Of a stretch of DNA of 64,000 nt, positions 59,540 through 64,000 are shown in pieces (position 1 is the first letter of the stretch; every line of letters begins with the position of its first letter). The translations under genes and the position numbers were made by a program. The notes under the pieces are model-generated. The model worked only from the letters and a program-made list of their open reading frames with translations, did no database searches and was not told where the DNA came from. Where the stretch lies: NCBI GenBank assembly GCA_963836665.1, contig CAWIKL010000002.1, positions 186,001 through 250,000 on the forward strand. The letters are read 5' to 3'. Origin of the DNA: JAICSD01 sp963836665. GTDB taxonomy: Bacteria > Acidobacteriota > Vicinamibacteria > Vicinamibacterales > 2-12-FULL-66-21.

Positions 59540-60513
59540 TCGGGAAACCGCAGCTGTGGGCGTGGGCCTGTTTCCTCGCGGTCGTGTTCGGCCAGCCGCT
59601 CCCCGTCAGCAGCTCGGCGTATCGCGACGTGGTCGACCTGTTCGCGACGGCGCCAGACGACGCGACCGCGCGCATGCTGGCGCTGCCGCACGACGAGGTG
59701 GCGAAGGGCGTCGAGCTGGCGACGCGCGCCAACACGGACTGGACCGCCGACGCGCTCGACCGCGCGCTTCTCATGCACGGGGACGCCGCGATCGCGCTGG
59801 CTCTGAACAACAGCCCGGACGCCGCCCGCCACCTGTCGATCGCTGACGCACTCGCGATGACGGCCGCCCGTAAAGCTGGTAACGAGTGGTTCGTGCACCG
59901 CTGGTACAAGGCGTTCACCGCCCGCGTCAAATCGTCCGCCATCGAGGATCATTGGCATCAGCAACCGTGGTACCACGCGGCCGGGGCGGTCGATCGCGGG
60001 CGCGAGCTCGAGGCGAGTGCTGCCGGTTCCGCCTCGCGGCCGGATACGACCGTCTATGACACGTCGGAGTTCTTTGAGGCGACGTCGCTCTTCGAGCGCG
60101 GCCTGTCCGAGCACTTGCTGATTGCCGCCGTCCATCTCGGCCGCATTCAGATGCTGCGTGGCAAGGACGGCGAGGCGAAACGGCTCTTCGAGTCGGCGAC
60201 GCGCGACGCCACATCGCCGGTGACCCGGTATCTCGCGGAACTCTTTCTCGGATCGATGTTCGAACGCGACCGCATCTTCCCGTCCGCTGAAGCGCATTAC
60301 AAGGCGGCACGCGCGGCGCTGCCGCGGGCCCAGTCGGGCCGCTTCGCGCTGGCGGCACTACTGGCTCGCACCGGCCGCGACGCCGACGCGCGCCGGGCCA
60401 TTGCCGATGCCGGGGCGACGCCGTTCTACGATCCATGGTGGTCGTACTTCCACAGCACAGCGCGCGAGAACGCCTACATTTTCGCGGAGCTGCACAGCGA
60501 GGTATGCCGGTGA
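59536..60513 (+). CDS. Secreted TPR-like protein (copy 2 of duplicated pair)
   Basis: 325 residues. Signal peptide (WAWACFLAVVFGQPLPVSSS). It shares the pattern of copy 1: an early YRDVVDLFATAPDDATARML and LALPHDEVAKGVE region, then helical repeats, then FYDPWWSYFHSTARENAYIF. Identity to copy 1 looks low except at the ends, so the duplication is old. It begins in the stop of the first VWFA gene (ATGA) and overlaps the next by 10 nt. Confidence 0.72.
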   Translation: MIGKPQLWAWACFLAVVFGQPLPVSSSAYRDVVDLFATAPDDATARMLALPHDEVAKGVELATRANTDWTADALDRALLMHGDAAIALALNNSPDAARHLSIADALAMTAARKAGNEWFVHRWYKAFTARVKSSAIEDHWHQQPWYHAAGAVDRGRELEASAAGSASRPDTTVYDTSEFFEATSLFERGLSEHLLIAAVHLGRIQMLRGKDGEAKRLFESATRDATSPVTRYLAELFLGSMFERDRIFPSAEAHYKAARAALPRAQSGRFALAALLARTGRDADARRAIADAGATPFYDPWWSYFHSTARENAYIFAELHSEVCR

Positions 60514-61427
60514 TCCGCGGCCCCGCTGCCGCGCTAGCCATCATCGCCCTGGCCGGATCGACGTCCCTCAGCCAGGAGCAGCGCTTTCGCAGCGCGACCG
60601 ACGCCGTTCGCGTCGACGCCCTCGTCCTCGATGGACGCCGGCCTGTCGGCGGCTTGACCGCCGCCGACTTCGAGCTGCGCGACAGCGGGGTGCTCCAGCA
60701 GGTCGACGACATTCAGATCGTGGAGGTCCCATTCAGCGTGCTGCTGGCGCTCGACACCAGCTCCAGCATGCAGCCGGGGCTGCAGCGCCTGCAGGACGCG
60801 GCGCACGCGGCGCTGGACGCGCTGAAGGCCGACGATCGGGCTGCCGTGCTGACCTTCAGCGAAGTAGTCTCGGCGCCGACACCGTGGTCGCCGTCGCGCG
60901 AGCCCGTACTCGCCGCGATCAAGCGCCTCTTCGCTGACGGCTCGACCAACCTGGCCGACGCCGCGTTTGCCGCCATCTTGCAGCGCGATCCGGAACCGGG
61001 CCGCCGCAATCTGGTGATCTTGTTCACCGACGGCACCGACACGTCGAGCTGGCTGCCCGACGATGTCGCGTTCGATCTCGCGGCAAGAACGGACGTGGTG
61101 GTCTACTGCGTGGCCATCGACCAGGCAAAACCGCAGCCGCGGCGGCCGCTGCAATCCCGATCAGGAATCCGCCTCAGCTCGAAGCAGCCGATCATGCGGT
61201 CGGACGACTTCCTGCACGAGCTCGCCGTCCGCACCGGCGGCGAGAGCTTGTCAACCGATCTCGGCAACCTGAACAAGACGTTTCGGCATATCGTCGATGA
61301 CTTCCGCAGCCGCTACGTTCTCGCCTACACACCGCGCGGCGTGCCCGAGACCGGCTGGCATCCCATTGAAGTCCGGCTCGTGAGCAAGGGCTATAAGGTC
61401 ACCGCGAGACGAGGCTACGAGCGATGA
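60504..61427 (+). CDS. Acidobacterial VWFA-related secreted protein (copy 2)
   Basis: 307 residues. Signal peptide (AAALAIIALAGSTSLSQ). VRVDALVLDGRRPVGGLTAA and DFELRDSGVLQQV mirror copy 1. MIDAS D84, S86 and S88 in ALDTSSSM, then FTDGTDTSSW. The C-terminal FRSRYVLAYTPRGVPETGWH is nearly the same as copy 1. It ends the four-gene run 57603-61427, in which every junction overlaps, so expression should be tightly coupled. Confidence 0.88.
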   Translation: MPVIRGPAAALAIIALAGSTSLSQEQRFRSATDAVRVDALVLDGRRPVGGLTAADFELRDSGVLQQVDDIQIVEVPFSVLLALDTSSSMQPGLQRLQDAAHAALDALKADDRAAVLTFSEVVSAPTPWSPSREPVLAAIKRLFADGSTNLADAAFAAILQRDPEPGRRNLVILFTDGTDTSSWLPDDVAFDLAARTDVVVYCVAIDQAKPQPRRPLQSRSGIRLSSKQPIMRSDDFLHELAVRTGGESLSTDLGNLNKTFRHIVDDFRSRYVLAYTPRGVPETGWHPIEVRLVSKGYKVTARRGYER

Positions 61428-61430
61428 GCG

Positions 61431-61465
61431 CCCATCGTCCATCGCCCATCGCCCATCGTCCATCG
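61431..61465. repeat. 7-bp tandem repeat YCCATCG, five copies
   Basis: CCCATCG, TCCATCG, CCCATCG, CCCATCG and TCCATCG with exact 7-bp spacing. It fills almost the whole 38-nt gap between two convergent stop codons (VWFA copy 2 and acnA). Confidence 0.8.
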
Positions 61466-64000
61466 CTACTTCACCAGTTGACGCAGCACGTAGGGCAGAA
61501 TCCCGCCGTTGCGATACGCGACCAGTTCCTCGGGGGTGTCGATGCGGGCGATGCCGGTGAACTCCGTGACCGTCCCGTTTTCCGCGGTGGCCCGCACCGT
61601 GACGTCGGCCATCGGCATCAGCGTCGCCGCCATGCCGACGATGTCCAGCGACTCGCGGCCCGTGAGCTTGAGCGAGGCGGCATTCTGTCCGGCCTTGAAT
61701 TCCAGAGGCAGCACCCCCATGTTGACCAGGTTGCTGCGATGGATCCGTTCGAAGCTCTCCGCGAGCACGGCCTTGACGCCGAGCAGCAGGGTTCCCTTCG
61801 CCGCCCAATCGCGCGACGAGCCTGATCCGTACTCCTTGCCCGCGATCACCATCAGCGGCACGCCGGCGTTCCGGTAGCTCACCGACGCGTCGTAGATCGT
61901 CATCACCTCACCCTGCGGCAGCAGCGTCGTCCAGCCTCCTTCGGTGCCGGGCGCGAGCTGGTTGCGCAGGCGGATGTTGGCAAACGTGCCCCGCATCATC
62001 ACCTCGTGGTTGCCGCGGCGCGCGCCGTAGGAGTTGAAGTCGCGCGGCTGCACGCCGTGCGCGATCAACCACTTCCCCGCCGGGCTCTCGACCGGGATCG
62101 AACCCGCCGGCGAGATATGGTCCGTCGTCACGCTGTCGCCGAGCAGCGCGAGCACGCGAGCGCCGCGCAGATCCTGCTGCACCGGCGGCTCGAGTGTCAG
62201 CCCGTCGAAAAACGGCGGATTGCGGATGTAGGTCGAATCGCCGTCCCAGTTGAAGCGCTCCCCCTGCGGCACGTCGAGCGACTGCCAGCGGTGGTCGCCG
62301 GTGAAGACCTCGGCGTACGCCGACTTGAACATCTCGCGCTTCACCGCCGAGAGCATGGCCTCCTGGATCTCCCGCTCGCGCGGCCAGATGTCGCGCAGCA
62401 TCACCGGCTGCCCGTCCGAGCCGGTGCCAAGCGGCTCGCTGGTCAGATCGATCTGCATCTTGCCGGCGAGCGCGTAGGCGACAACCAGCGGCGGCGACGC
62501 CAGGTAGTTGGCGCGCACCTGCGACTGGATGCGCCCCTCGAAGTTTCGATTGCCCGAGAGCACCGACGCGACGACGAGGTTCTTGTCCCTGACGATCGAC
62601 GAGACTGGCTCTGGCAGCGGCCCGCTGTTGCCGATGCAGGTCGTACAGCCGTAGCCGACGAGGTTGAAGCCGAGCTCGGCGAGAGGCTCGAGCAGACCTG
62701 CGGCACGGAGGTATTCCGTCACGACGAGCGAGCCGGGCGCCAGGCTCGGCTTGACCCACGGCTTCGTCTTCAACCCGCGCCGCGCGGCGTTGCGTGCGAG
62801 CAGTCCGGCGCCGATCATCACGCTCGGGTTCGACGTGTTGGTACAGCTGGTGATGGCGGCGAGCACGACCGACCCATGGTCGAGCCCTTCCATGCCGGGA
62901 ATCGTTTCGGTCGTGGCTGCGACCGTCACGGCCGAGGCGGTGGCGCCGGCCGGCTTGGTTTCGTGCGGCCTGGTGGTTTCGCCCGGCTTGTCGCTCACCG
63001 CCGGCTTGGGCTTGCGCTCGGCGAGCATGATCTCCAGCGCCTGCTGGAAACTCAGCTTGGCCTTGTTGAGCGACACGCGATCCTGTGGCCGTTTCGGCCC
63101 CGCGATGCATGGCTCGACCGTCGAGAGGTCGAGCTCGATGGTCTGGGTGTAGACCGGATCGGCGCTATCCGCAGTCCGGAAGAGCCCCTGCTCCTTCGCG
63201 TACGCCTCGACGAGCGCGACCTGCGCCTGGTCGCGCGCGGTGAGACGCAGATAGTCGAGCGTCATGTCGTCGATCGGGCAGATCGCGATGGTCGCGCCGT
63301 ACTCGGGCGACATGTTACCGAGCGTGGCGCGATCGGCAATGGTCAGGAATTCGAGGCCCGGCCCGTAAAACTCGACGAACTTGCCGACGACACCGAGCTT
63401 GCGCAGCCGCTCGGTGATGGTCAGCACGAGATCGGTCGCGGTTGCCCCTTCCGTCAGGCGGTTGATCAAGCGGAAGCCGACAACTTGCGGAATCAGCATC
63501 GAGATCGGCTGACCGAGCATCGCGGCCTCCGCTTCGATGCCGCCGACCCCCCAGCCGACCACGCCCAGCCCGTTCACCATCGTGGTGTGCGAATCGGTGC
63601 CGACCAGCGTGTCGGGATATGCGATCGGATCGGCTCCGCCTTCGCTGAAGACGACGCGTGCCAGGTATTCGAGGTTGACCTGGTGGACGATGCCGGTGTC
63701 GGGCGGGACGACCTTGAAGTTGTCGAACGCCGTCTGCCCCCAGCGCAGGAAGACGTAGCGTTCACGGTTGCGCGAAAACTCGAGCTCCGCGTTCAGCTCG
63801 AACGCGTTCAGTTCGGCGAAGTGGTCTACTTGGACGGAATGATCGATGACCAGCTCGACGGGCTGCAACGGATTGACCTTTTTGGGATCGCCGCCGAGGC
63901 GGACCACGCCATCACGCATGGCGGCAAGGTCGACGACGGCCGGAACGCCGGTGAAGTCCTGCAGCAGGACGCGAGCCGGCATGAAGGCGATCTCCTTCGC
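61466..64000 (-). CDS. acnA: Aconitate hydratase A, 5' end beyond the window
   Basis: About 845 residues are visible. The N-terminal part lies past 64000; the frame is still open there (AKEIAFMPARVLLQDFTGVP). DSHTTMVNGLGVVGWGVGG, the 4Fe-4S Cys in AITSCTNTSNPS and in YGCTTCIGNSGPL, and the swivel-domain GKEYGSGSSRDWAAKG are complete. A Lys/Pro/Ala-rich linker (about 63020-62900) before the SCTN block is longer than usual. Citrate to isocitrate in the TCA cycle. It is the conventional domain order, unlike the aconitase-like fusion at 43-45 kb. Confidence 0.96.
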   Translation of the reverse strand, partial: AKEIAFMPARVLLQDFTGVPAVVDLAAMRDGVVRLGGDPKKVNPLQPVELVIDHSVQVDHFAELNAFELNAELEFSRNRERYVFLRWGQTAFDNFKVVPPDTGIVHQVNLEYLARVVFSEGGADPIAYPDTLVGTDSHTTMVNGLGVVGWGVGGIEAEAAMLGQPISMLIPQVVGFRLINRLTEGATATDLVLTITERLRKLGVVGKFVEFYGPGLEFLTIADRATLGNMSPEYGATIAICPIDDMTLDYLRLTARDQAQVALVEAYAKEQGLFRTADSADPVYTQTIELDLSTVEPCIAGPKRPQDRVSLNKAKLSFQQALEIMLAERKPKPAVSDKPGETTRPHETKPAGATASAVTVAATTETIPGMEGLDHGSVVLAAITSCTNTSNPSVMIGAGLLARNAARRGLKTKPWVKPSLAPGSLVVTEYLRAAGLLEPLAELGFNLVGYGCTTCIGNSGPLPEPVSSIVRDKNLVVASVLSGNRNFEGRIQSQVRANYLASPPLVVAYALAGKMQIDLTSEPLGTGSDGQPVMLRDIWPREREIQEAMLSAVKREMFKSAYAEVFTGDHRWQSLDVPQGERFNWDGDSTYIRNPPFFDGLTLEPPVQQDLRGARVLALLGDSVTTDHISPAGSIPVESPAGKWLIAHGVQPRDFNSYGARRGNHEVMMRGTFANIRLRNQLAPGTEGGWTTLLPQGEVMTIYDASVSYRNAGVPLMVIAGKEYGSGSSRDWAAKGTLLLGVKAVLAESFERIHRSNLVNMGVLPLEFKAGQNAASLKLTGRESLDIVGMAATLMPMADVTVRATAENGTVTEFTGIARIDTPEELVAYRNGGILPYVLRQLVK

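Overview
The window is a GC-rich, densely coded bacterial chromosome segment. It looks like Acidobacteriota, most likely class Vicinamibacteria. The evidence is two secreted proteins of the acidobacterial VWFA-related type, TldD/TldE with a Tat signal, Gly/Arg-rich loops in secreted hydrolases, an ECF sigma factor coupled to a small Ser/Thr kinase, and a SAM-I riboswitch over methionine genes. No sequence search was run, so the taxon is an inference. No rRNA, tRNA, IS element, phage or CRISPR array was seen.

Layout. 1-9.9 kb: start of a delta-1-pyrroline-5-carboxylate dehydrogenase (pruA, cut by the edge); tldE-tldD followed by an amino-acid permease and an aminotransferase; an MBL hydrolase; a DUF481 barrel; an ECF sigma-kinase pair. 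10-14 kb: LysE exporter divergent from a promoter, SAM-I riboswitch and a three-gene methionine cassette (aspartokinase-like, metB-like, asd). 14-18.4 kb: outer-membrane barrel, membrane glycosyltransferase, secreted MBL hydrolase, HupE/UreJ-like protein. 18.4-21 kb: MBL exonuclease plus ATP-dependent DNA ligase. 21-31 kb: TatT-like lipoprotein, histone H1-like protein, M14 carboxypeptidase, type IV pilin-like protein, EttA and an ABC exporter. 31-43 kb: metallopeptidases, cytochrome, FHA-GAF-HD-GYP protein, ChaN, DUF1223, TerC, LspA, acyl-CoA dehydrogenase and a TIGR03118 protein. 43-51.6 kb: aconitase/IPMD-like fusion, ApaG, Aat, SulP, ferredoxin, epimerases and rhomboid. 51.6-55.4 kb: sigma/anti-sigma/HEAT operon. 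55.4-57.6 kb: YqgE, UdgX, QueG. 57.6-61.4 kb: a duplicated TPR+VWFA gene pair. 61.5-64 kb: aconitase AcnA (5' end beyond the window).

Main non-gene observations. (1) At least eleven start codons lie only 5-12 nt downstream of a TANNNT-like -10 hexamer, usually without a Shine-Dalgarno, which suggests widespread leaderless or very short-leader transcription. (2) Six intergenic gaps hold short tandem repeats with a strict 7- or 8-bp period but different units; two distant loci share a unit and one is a large inverted repeat. (3) Three genes carry single-nucleotide frameshifts (near 13.9, 15.66 and 26.2 kb), from either assembly indels or true decay. (4) A TldD has Asp where the family's zinc-ligand Cys is expected, and a small Cys-rich domain is fused to an aconitase-superfamily protein with the swivel domain first.
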